Assembly: GCF_002807685.1 (NCBI RefSeq)
Contig: NZ_PEAX01000005.1
Span: 310,001-374,000 of the forward strand
DNA from: Neoalteromonas flava
GTDB taxonomy: Bacteria; Pseudomonadota; Gammaproteobacteria; Enterobacterales; Alteromonadaceae
Direction: 5' to 3'
Length of the DNA: 64,000 bases
Part shown: positions 28,337 through 35,931 of the stretch, one piece after another
How the letters are laid out: each line of letters opens with the position of its first letter
Numbering within the stretch: the stretch's first letter is position 1
Position numbers and translations under genes: made by a program
Notes under the pieces: generated by a model
Told to the model about the DNA's origin: nothing
Databases searched by the model: none
Seen by the model: only the letters and a program-made list of their open reading frames with translations

Positions 28337-31300
28337 ATGAAATTGGCACACACGGCCTGGCTGGCGCTATTTAGCTCTTCAGCTGTATTGGCGACAGACG
28401 TGTTTATTAACGAAATCCACTACGATAATGCGGGTGGTGATACTGGAGAAGGTATCGAAATTGCAGGTCCTGCTGGCACTGATTTAAGCGGTATGACACT
28501 AGCATTGTATAACGGTTCGAGCAGCCAATTGAATGTTTACAGAACAGTTGATTTGAGCGGTGTAATCCCAAATCAACAAGATGGTTATGGTACGGTAGCA
28601 TTTGCGATATCTGGTATCCAAAATGGATCACCAGACGGTTTCGCTTTAATCGACAACACCGGCGCGGTCAGTCAATTCTTAAGTTATGAAGGCTCTTTTA
28701 CAGCGGCGAGCGGCCCAGCAGCTGGCATGACAAGTACTGACATTGGTGTAGCAGAAACTAGCTCAACACCAGAGGGATTCTCGTTACAACTCGTCGGTAC
28801 CGGTAGCGAGTACGACGATTTCGTGTGGCAAGCACCAGCGGCTGAATCGTTTGGTGACATTAATACCGACCAAATCTTTGGCGGTGGTGGCCCAGCAGTA
28901 GACACTGCACCGATAGTTATTAGTACTGCTCCTGCAAACAACACAGGCGCTGTAGCGTTAAACGCAAACATCGAAATTAGTTTTAGCGAATCAGTTAATG
29001 TTCAAGGTAACTGGTTCTCGATAGATTGTTCACTCAGTGGTACGCAAAGTGCTTCTGTTGAAGGCGGTCCGCAACATTTCACTTTGGTTCTCGATAACGA
29101 TTTACAGGCCAATGAAGTTTGTGACGTAAATGTTGTTGCAACCCTTGTCAATGACTTGGATTTAAATGATGGTCCAGACTTCATGGAAGGTGACTACGCA
29201 TTCCGCTTCGGAACGCAGGTGGACTCACCCATTCGCATTAACGAAGTTGATGCTGATTCTGCTGGTTCAGATACATTAGAATTCATTGAGCTATATGATG
29301 GTGGTGTAGGTAACACGTCTTTGGACGGTTTAGTTGTGGTTTTGTTCAATGGCTCAGATGATGCGTCTTATGGCAACGCGATTGACCTAGATGGCTACAC
29401 CACGGATCAAGATGGCTTTTTCCTTATCGGTAATCCAGCTGTTACACCTGTGCCGAGTATTGTTGTTCCAAATAACACATTACAGAATGGTGCGGATGCA
29501 GTAGCCATATTCGCTGGCAATGCGGCTGATTTTGGTAATGATACGCCAGTAACTGGCATTAGCTTAGTAGATGCATTGGTGTATGACACTTTTGACTCAG
29601 ATGATGTTGGTTTGTTAGCGGTACTGACGCCAGGACAAACTCAGCAGAACGAAGGTGGAGCAGGTGATAAAGATAATCACGCAAACGCGCGTGTGCCTGA
29701 TGGCGGAGCTGCGCTTGATACCTCTAATTATCTGCAACAAACGGCGACTCCGGGTGTAAGCAACGTACCTGTGGTTGAAATCTTTGATATTCAGAGTGCG
29801 GGCATGCAATCGCCGTTTGAAGGTGGTTTTGTTAAGTCATTGGGTAACATCGTTACTGCTATTGATAGCAACGGGTTCTTCATGCAAACACCGGTTTCTC
29901 GCAGCGATAATGATGTGGAAACGTCAGATGGTATTTTCGTATTCACGGGGTCTGCACCGAGCGTAATGGTTGGCGATGAGGTTAACGTTGTTGGTCAAGT
30001 CATCGAGTTCTTTGACTTTACTGAGTTCAGTAATGGTACTCAGGTTACCGTTGTCAGCAATGGTAATGCCTTACCTCCAGTTGTTGAGTTCGATGAAAAC
30101 ACACCTTCACGAGTTCAGCCTCAACCTGAAAATGAAATGGAACGATTCGAAGGTATGATTGTTAGTTTCGACGGAATTGCCTCTGCTGCAACAGATCGCT
30201 TCGGCGATACTGCGGTAGTAGTTGGAGAGACGCGTGCATTCCGTGAGCCGGGCATCGAATATCCAGGAATTGCGGGCTTACCGGTATGGGACGGCAATCC
30301 AGAAATCTTCGAACTAAACCCAGATGGTTTACTGTTAGCGAATCAAAGCTTGTTTGCTGGTCAGCGTGTATCTGCAACCGGTCCTCTCGGTTATTCTTTT
30401 GGTGATTATCAAGTTTGGCCAACGGAACTAACAATCGGTGAAACACCTGATCTTCTTGCGCCTGTTCGGACTAAAGCTGCCGGCGAAATGACAGTGGGTG
30501 CTTTGAATATGTTCCGTCCTTCACAAGTTGCGAACGTGTATGCTGAGCGTTTACGCAAGATTTCTCAATTTGTGCGTGAAGTTATGCATGCACCGGATAT
30601 CCTTGCGGTCAGTGAAGTAGAAAGCCTGGAAGTATTAGCGACAATCGCTGAGCAAATTAATAATGATGACCCATCAATCAACTACACAGCTTACCTTGAA
30701 GAAGGTAATGATATTGGTGGTATCGATGTTGGTTTCTTAGTTCGCAGCTATGTCGAAATGGATGCTGTAGTACAGTATGGAAAAGACACTATCTTCGAAT
30801 ACGATGGCTCACTATTGAACGACCGCCCGCCACTATTGTTTAAAGGTCGTGTAGTTGAAAATGGTAGTGATTTCCCAATACAGGTACTGGTTGTACATAA
30901 CCGCTCCCTGAGTCGTGTAGATAGCAGTGATCGCGTGCGCAACAAGCGTTTGCAACAGGCTCAATTCGTGGCTGAAATCGTACAAGATATTCAGACCAAT
31001 GAACCGGATGTAAACTTAGTTGTTACTGGCGATTTTAATGCTTATCAATTCACTGACGGCTACGTCGATGTCGTCGGGCATATTGCGGGCACTGCGGTAG
31101 CAACTGATAACTTGTTGTGGCAGTCAAGCCCAGTATTCCCAGTGTTGACCAATCAAGTGAATGAAATCGCTGCCGATGAGCAGTATTCATTCGTGTTTGG
31201 TGGCAGTGCACAGGTTCTGGATCATGCGTTGACTACCGCAAACCTGAGTCGTTTAGTGACTGACTTTGAGTATGCACGTGGGAACTCTGATTCTCCGGCG

Positions 31301-31660
31301 AACCTGGTCAACAATGACGCAAATGCGTTACGCGCGTCAGACCACGATGGCTTGGTTTTGTTTGTTCAAATGGATTCGGATAATGACAATATTATCGATG
31401 CCTTGGATATGTGTGCTGCAACGTCAGTGCCGGAAACCGCGCCTGAAAAAGGCATCAAGCCAAACCATTTCGCGTTACTCGATGGCGATATTTGGTTTGA
31501 CACTGCAGGAAAAGCCAAAGAAAGCTTTAGTCTTGTTGATACTGCGGGCTGCTCATGCGAACAGATCGTAGAACAACAAGGATTGGGTAAGGGGCACTTA
31601 AAACATGGCTGTAGCGTTGGCGTTATGAAGAATTGGGTTGAGATGGTTACTCAACCGTAA
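28337..31660 (+). CDS. Secreted ExeM/NucH-family extracellular nuclease
   Basis: A large exported endonuclease of 1107 residues. After a signal peptide (to about residue 19) come a lamin-tail-like domain (VFINEIHYDNAGGD, 20-180), an Ig-like SbsA-type domain (about 195-295: APANNTGAVALNANIEISFS), a second lamin-tail-like domain (about 297-470: IRINEVDADSAGSD), an OB-fold-like part, and the endonuclease/exonuclease/phosphatase domain (about 715-1010) with ALNMFRP, SEVES, VTGDFNAY and the final ASDHDGL. A calcium-type repeat DSDNDNIIDALDMC and a short Cys-rich tail follow. This arrangement is that of ExeM of Shewanella, which degrades extracellular DNA. Single gene. Products could feed the nucleoside carrier and kinase in this window. 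Confidence 0.92.
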   Translation: MKLAHTAWLALFSSSAVLATDVFINEIHYDNAGGDTGEGIEIAGPAGTDLSGMTLALYNGSSSQLNVYRTVDLSGVIPNQQDGYGTVAFAISGIQNGSPDGFALIDNTGAVSQFLSYEGSFTAASGPAAGMTSTDIGVAETSSTPEGFSLQLVGTGSEYDDFVWQAPAAESFGDINTDQIFGGGGPAVDTAPIVISTAPANNTGAVALNANIEISFSESVNVQGNWFSIDCSLSGTQSASVEGGPQHFTLVLDNDLQANEVCDVNVVATLVNDLDLNDGPDFMEGDYAFRFGTQVDSPIRINEVDADSAGSDTLEFIELYDGGVGNTSLDGLVVVLFNGSDDASYGNAIDLDGYTTDQDGFFLIGNPAVTPVPSIVVPNNTLQNGADAVAIFAGNAADFGNDTPVTGISLVDALVYDTFDSDDVGLLAVLTPGQTQQNEGGAGDKDNHANARVPDGGAALDTSNYLQQTATPGVSNVPVVEIFDIQSAGMQSPFEGGFVKSLGNIVTAIDSNGFFMQTPVSRSDNDVETSDGIFVFTGSAPSVMVGDEVNVVGQVIEFFDFTEFSNGTQVTVVSNGNALPPVVEFDENTPSRVQPQPENEMERFEGMIVSFDGIASAATDRFGDTAVVVGETRAFREPGIEYPGIAGLPVWDGNPEIFELNPDGLLLANQSLFAGQRVSATGPLGYSFGDYQVWPTELTIGETPDLLAPVRTKAAGEMTVGALNMFRPSQVANVYAERLRKISQFVREVMHAPDILAVSEVESLEVLATIAEQINNDDPSINYTAYLEEGNDIGGIDVGFLVRSYVEMDAVVQYGKDTIFEYDGSLLNDRPPLLFKGRVVENGSDFPIQVLVVHNRSLSRVDSSDRVRNKRLQQAQFVAEIVQDIQTNEPDVNLVVTGDFNAYQFTDGYVDVVGHIAGTAVATDNLLWQSSPVFPVLTNQVNEIAADEQYSFVFGGSAQVLDHALTTANLSRLVTDFEYARGNSDSPANLVNNDANALRASDHDGLVLFVQMDSDNDNIIDALDMCAATSVPETAPEKGIKPNHFALLDGDIWFDTAGKAKESFSLVDTAGCSCEQIVEQQGLGKGHLKHGCSVGVMKNWVEMVTQP

Positions 31661-31716
31661 GTAAACGCTAATGTTGTACCTCTATATCTTAGCTAAATAA
31701 ATAGCTGAGTTACGCA

Positions 31717-31756
31717 AAAGCCCGGCAGTGAAGAACTTCATTGTCGGGTTTTTTGT
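31717..31756 (+). terminator. Terminator of the nuclease gene
   Basis: CCCGGCAGTGAAG pairs, with G-T wobbles, with CTTCATTGTCGGG, followed by six T. Confidence 0.9.
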
Positions 31757-31815
31757 TTTGCAATTTTACGACAAAAAATGCATCATACTGTTTATTTATA
31801 CAGCTCGGTGGGCGC

Positions 31816-32913
31816 ATGCGCAAAATCATTCATGTTGATATGGATTGTTTTTATGCCGCTGTTGAAATGCGTGATAACCCAGCGCTAACAAATATTCCAA
31901 TCGCCATTGGCGGCAGTTCTGATCGTCGCGGCGTGATCAGTACGTGTAATTACCCAGCTCGCCAATACGGCGTGCGTTCGGCGATGCCAACAGCCCATGC
32001 CATGCGTTTGTGTCCTGACTTAACATTGATTAAAGGGCGCATGGACGTTTATGTCAGTGTGTCTAAGCAGATCCGTGAAATATTTTTACAATATACCGAC
32101 ACGATTGAGCCATTAAGCTTGGATGAGGCCTATCTTGACGTCAGCGATTGTCAATTATTCAACGGCAGCGCCACGTTAATTGCAGAAGACATCCGTCGGC
32201 GTATTCAGCAAGAAATTGGCCTGACGGCATCGGCCGGTGTAGCGCCGCTTAAGTTTGTCGCAAAGATTGCCAGTGATGAGAATAAACCCAACGGTCTCTG
32301 CGTAGTAACGCCGGATAAATTAGATGAATTTGTGCGTCAACTACCCCTGCGTAAGATCCCTGGTGTGGGTAAGGTCACTATCGAGAAACTGCATCGGCTT
32401 GGTTTATATACCTGCGAAGATGTCCGTAAATATCCACTCGACCGGTTAGTGAAGCAGTTTGGTAAGTTTGGTCCCGTATTATGGAAGCGCAGTCATGCTA
32501 TTGATGATCGCGATCTTACCGTTGAACGGCAACGCAAATCCGTAGGGGTTGAACGCACGCTACCCTCGGATATTACATCTTTAGAAGAGTGCCAAGAAGT
32601 CAGCCAGCGGTTGTATGAGAGTTTAATCAAGCGACTATCTAATGGTGGTGCAACAAAAATTGCATCGCAAGGTGTTAAGCTCAAGTTTGCTGATTTTCAA
32701 CAAACCACAGTAGAGCATCGAATGACGGTTTTACAAGCCGATTACTTTGATGTGCTTTTGCGTGAAGCGTTTAGCCGAGCACAAGGTAGAGGGATCCGTT
32801 TAGTGGGTTTACATGTTGGCTTGCCAACAAATCATTCCATGCGACAAATGGATTTACCACTGGAACAACTTGAGTTTGCTGCCGAACCACAGGCACAATA
32901 CCGAGTCCGTTAA
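31816..32913 (+). CDS. dinB: DNA polymerase IV
   Basis: Y-family translesion polymerase, 365 residues. Catalytic acids D8 (HVDMDCFYAAVE), D103 and E104 (SLDEAYLDV) equal E. coli numbering. YPARQYGVRSAMP and the helix-hairpin-helix IPGVGKVT are present, then the little-finger domain. The ATG at 31816 is chosen on family alignment, with GGTGGG upstream; the frame is open to 31741. The C-terminus (QAQYRVR) lacks an obvious QLxLF clamp motif, although MDLPLEQLEF lies close to it. No LexA box was found upstream. Confidence 0.95.
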   Translation: MRKIIHVDMDCFYAAVEMRDNPALTNIPIAIGGSSDRRGVISTCNYPARQYGVRSAMPTAHAMRLCPDLTLIKGRMDVYVSVSKQIREIFLQYTDTIEPLSLDEAYLDVSDCQLFNGSATLIAEDIRRRIQQEIGLTASAGVAPLKFVAKIASDENKPNGLCVVTPDKLDEFVRQLPLRKIPGVGKVTIEKLHRLGLYTCEDVRKYPLDRLVKQFGKFGPVLWKRSHAIDDRDLTVERQRKSVGVERTLPSDITSLEECQEVSQRLYESLIKRLSNGGATKIASQGVKLKFADFQQTTVEHRMTVLQADYFDVLLREAFSRAQGRGIRLVGLHVGLPTNHSMRQMDLPLEQLEFAAEPQAQYRVR

Positions 32914-32930
32914 TCAAATTGAGAAAGCTA

Positions 32931-34502
32931 ATGCCTGCACCGCACGTTATAGCAGTTGAAACCTTCGCCCACCATGGAACAGTTGCCGAGTTTGATGCTT
33001 TGGTGGTGTTATCAGATTCCTTGTCGGCAATCGCCGACCAAGCAATTGTCGAAGCTTTGGTCGCGCACCAAACCATTGATGGGCGGGTGGGTAAAGAGCT
33101 CGTTGTCGTGCCTTGTGCTGAAGCACCAGCGCAGCGCCTGATCCATATTCCCACTGGCGAACTCACGCATTATTACGATGATGTGCGGCGTATTTTTGAT
33201 GCCGCGCGAAAAGCTGCTGATACCTTACTTGCGGCAGGCGCTCAAAAGCCACTAGTGATGGTTAATTTAGCGCAAAAGGCGAATCAGTTTAGCAAAGCAA
33301 AAGAAGCATCATACTTAGGGCTTTGCCAAGGCTTGTGGCAGCCATTAGAAGCGCGCGAGGCGCAATTAGAAAGTGAGTTAGAGCCGATTTCTGCTATAGG
33401 GATCGTGGGTGTAAACGCCGCGCAAGCTGAGCAATTGTATGCGCTTGAATTGGGTAAACGTTTGGCGCGTGACCTCTGTGGTACTGAGCCTGAGCGCATG
33501 GCCCCGCCAGCATTTGCCGACTACTGTGTCGAAGCATTTAAAGATACAGCGGTAAAAGTCGAAGTCATTGCTGACGATAGTGTTTTACGCAAAGAGTACC
33601 CATTATTACACGCTGTCGCTCGCGCATCGGTCCCCGTTGAGCGTCATCAACCCCGCGTAGTGCGCTTAACCTATGACGGTTCAGGATTAACCCAGAAAAG
33701 CCTGTTTTTAGCCGGCAAAGGCATTACCTTTGACACTGGTGGCGCCGATCTCAAAGTTGGCGGTCACATGGCTGGAATGAGCAGAGACAAAGGCGGTGCT
33801 GCATCTGTCGCGGGTTTTATGCGTACGTTGGCTGAGGTTAAACCGGAAAACTTAAAAGTGGTCGCAGAACTAGGCGTAGTGCGAAACAGTATTGGTGATG
33901 ATGCGTTCGTGCCGGATGAAATTATCCGCGGTCATGCGGGCGTGCGAGTGCGCGTCGGAAATACTGATGCTGAAGGGCGTATGGTACTTGCTGATGTATT
34001 ATCACACTTGCGCGAGTTAGCATTAGCCGAACCGCAGCAAACCCAGCCTGAATTGTTCTCGGTTGCCACGTTAACCGGGCATGCTGCCATTGCGCTTGGG
34101 CCGTATACCGGCTATGTGCAGAACGGCTGCGCAGAGTCACGTCAGGTAGCGAAGCATATTATTGCTAACGGTGAATTGTGGGGTGACTGTGGTGAGATTT
34201 CGCGCAGTCGCCGCGAAGATTACGCGTTTATTGCGCCGCGCAGCAAAGCTGATGACGTGTTGTCATCAAATAATGCGCCGTCTGTGTCTACTATGCGCGG
34301 ACACCAGTTCCCGATGGCGTTTTTAGCCATCGCTTCTGGACTGGTCCAGCATGACGTAGATTGCACTGAACCCTTGGCCTACACCCATGTGGATATTGCC
34401 GGTAGTGGCGTTGAGAACAGTGACTGGCAGCATGGCAAGCCAACCGCAGCCGCGCTTACTGCTTTAGTTTCCACATATGCATTTAGTGGGAAAGGGCACT
34501 AG
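32931..34502 (+). CDS. M17 leucyl-aminopeptidase family protein
   Basis: Cytosolic metallo-aminopeptidase, 523 residues from the ATG at 32931 (AGAAAG upstream; a TTG at 32919 is possible). The C-terminal catalytic domain shows the two-metal set: K263 and D268 in AGKGITFDTGG, D286 in SRDKGGAA, and D346, E348 and R350 in NTDAEGR. The usual SMKxDMxGAA region is changed to GMSRDKGGAA, which marks a divergent subfamily rather than PepA itself. The gene follows dinB by 17 bases and overlaps or abuts the MFS gene downstream. Confidence 0.9.
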   Translation: MPAPHVIAVETFAHHGTVAEFDALVVLSDSLSAIADQAIVEALVAHQTIDGRVGKELVVVPCAEAPAQRLIHIPTGELTHYYDDVRRIFDAARKAADTLLAAGAQKPLVMVNLAQKANQFSKAKEASYLGLCQGLWQPLEAREAQLESELEPISAIGIVGVNAAQAEQLYALELGKRLARDLCGTEPERMAPPAFADYCVEAFKDTAVKVEVIADDSVLRKEYPLLHAVARASVPVERHQPRVVRLTYDGSGLTQKSLFLAGKGITFDTGGADLKVGGHMAGMSRDKGGAASVAGFMRTLAEVKPENLKVVAELGVVRNSIGDDAFVPDEIIRGHAGVRVRVGNTDAEGRMVLADVLSHLRELALAEPQQTQPELFSVATLTGHAAIALGPYTGYVQNGCAESRQVAKHIIANGELWGDCGEISRSRREDYAFIAPRSKADDVLSSNNAPSVSTMRGHQFPMAFLAIASGLVQHDVDCTEPLAYTHVDIAGSGVENSDWQHGKPTAAALTALVSTYAFSGKGH

Positions 34503-34503
34503 T

Positions 34504-35679
34504 TTGCCTGCTCAAGTATGGTTGCTAGCCTGTATTCAAGCCCTAGCTATGAGCGCCGGTGCTACGGTGGTGCTGGTAGGTGGTATCGTCGGTGCCCGTC
34601 TGGCACCAAATGAGGCGCTTGCGACCTTACCAGTAGCCCTAATGATTGTAGGGACTGCGTGCGGGGTACTACCGGTCACCCGCGCTATGCACCGTTGGGG
34701 GCGACGTTTAGTTTTTATCAGTGCCGCTTTGGTGGCAGCAATAGCTGCAGTTATCGCGATGGTAGCCACATTACAGCAAAGTTTTTACGGATTCTTGTTT
34801 AGTACTTTTGCTCTTGGACTTTGTGTGGCCGCTTTTCAACAAACGCGCTTCGCTGCGATAGAATCAGTGCCCAGCGAGTTGGCGGCAAAAGCGACCTCGA
34901 CCGTGTTACTTGGTGGTTTGGTAGCGGCGATTGTTGGGCCAGAACTGGCCACCATAGGTGAACCACTTTTGGCGCAACCTTTCGCGGGAAGTTTTTTGCT
35001 GGTCGCCAGTGTTATGCTAATTTGTACGCTGCTGTTCACGCGCATGGACCGAACCCCTTCATTACACGGCAGTACACCGAGTATTGTTGTCCCCAAACGG
35101 CAGTTGTTTAGTCAACCACAATTTATTATTGCAGTGGCGACTTCGGTCACTGGGTTTGCCTTGATGAGTTTTATTATGACGGCAACCCCAGTGCACATGC
35201 ATGTTGTTGAGACCTACAGTTTGGAACAGACTAAGTGGGTGATCCAATCGCATATCCTGGCGATGTATTTACCCTCTTTTATCAGTGCGTGGTTGATTAC
35301 GCGCCTCGGCCTAAAAGGGGTCATCGCAACCGGGATTGTGATTTATCTGATTACCATCGGTGTTGGTTATATTGGCGGACACTTTGTGCAGTACTGGTTA
35401 GCTTTGGTATTGCTGGGCTTAGGATGGAACCTACTATTTCTGGCCGGAACTTTATTACTTGCTAGCAGTCATTCAAGTGAGCAACGTTTTACTGCACAAG
35501 GAGCCCATGATTTTGCCGTTTTTGCCGGGCAAGCGTTGGCTGCGCTCAGCGCAGGGGCTTTGCTCGCGATTTTTAACTGGCAAGGCTTAATGCAAATTAG
35601 TTTAGTGATTATCGTCGGCTACTTGTTGTTACTCAGTTGGCAATATCGACGTGTAAAGGAGCAACCTAATGTCACTTAA
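34504..35679 (+). CDS. MFS transporter (12-helix)
   Basis: A major facilitator superfamily permease, 391 residues from a TTG at 34504. Twelve hydrophobic segments; motif-A-like AMHRWGRRLVFI lies after the second helix. The TTG is preferred because GGGAAAGGG lies upstream and the protein then begins LPAQVWLLACIQALAMSAG as relatives do; an ATG at 34477 would overlap the peptidase gene by 26 bases. Substrate unknown; possibly an exporter. It overlaps the DUF1653 gene downstream by 11 bases. Confidence 0.87.
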   Translation: MPAQVWLLACIQALAMSAGATVVLVGGIVGARLAPNEALATLPVALMIVGTACGVLPVTRAMHRWGRRLVFISAALVAAIAAVIAMVATLQQSFYGFLFSTFALGLCVAAFQQTRFAAIESVPSELAAKATSTVLLGGLVAAIVGPELATIGEPLLAQPFAGSFLLVASVMLICTLLFTRMDRTPSLHGSTPSIVVPKRQLFSQPQFIIAVATSVTGFALMSFIMTATPVHMHVVETYSLEQTKWVIQSHILAMYLPSFISAWLITRLGLKGVIATGIVIYLITIGVGYIGGHFVQYWLALVLLGLGWNLLFLAGTLLLASSHSSEQRFTAQGAHDFAVFAGQALAALSAGALLAIFNWQGLMQISLVIIVGYLLLLSWQYRRVKEQPNVT

Positions 35680-35884
35680 ACCGGGGCGCTATCGGCATTA
35701 TAAAGGCAATGACTATCAGGTTATTGATGTCGCCACGCATTCCGAAGACGGCTCAAAACTTGTAGTCTATCGTCCATTATATGGTGAAGGTAAACTTTGG
35801 GTTAGACCGCTAACGATGTTTCAAGAAACTTTAGATGTTGAAGGTGAGGCGGTGCCACGATTTCGCTTTATCAGTGCGGAATAA
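35669..35884 (+). CDS. DUF1653 domain protein
   Basis: A 71-residue protein made up entirely of a DUF1653 domain: KPGRYRHYKGNDYQVI, the middle VVYRPLYGEGKLWVRPLTMF and the final PRFRFI are all family marks. Its function is not known. It starts inside the MFS gene, with AAGGAG upstream, so the two are coupled. Confidence 0.93.
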   Translation: MSLKPGRYRHYKGNDYQVIDVATHSEDGSKLVVYRPLYGEGKLWVRPLTMFQETLDVEGEAVPRFRFISAE

Positions 35885-35886
35885 AA

Positions 35887-35908
35887 AGCGAGGCACAGAG
35901 GCCTCGCT
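35887..35908 (-). terminator. Terminator of the TonB-dependent receptor gene
   Basis: AGCGAGGC, loop of 6, GCCTCGCT; on the minus strand it is followed by TTTTTAT. It also caps the opposite DUF1653 gene without a T-run. Confidence 0.85.
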
Positions 35909-35931
35909 GACTTGACGGCAGACGTATCGTC

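Noticed and set aside
31760-31816. LexA box before dinB
   Set aside because: No CTG-N10-CAG arrangement is visible between the nuclease terminator and the start codon.
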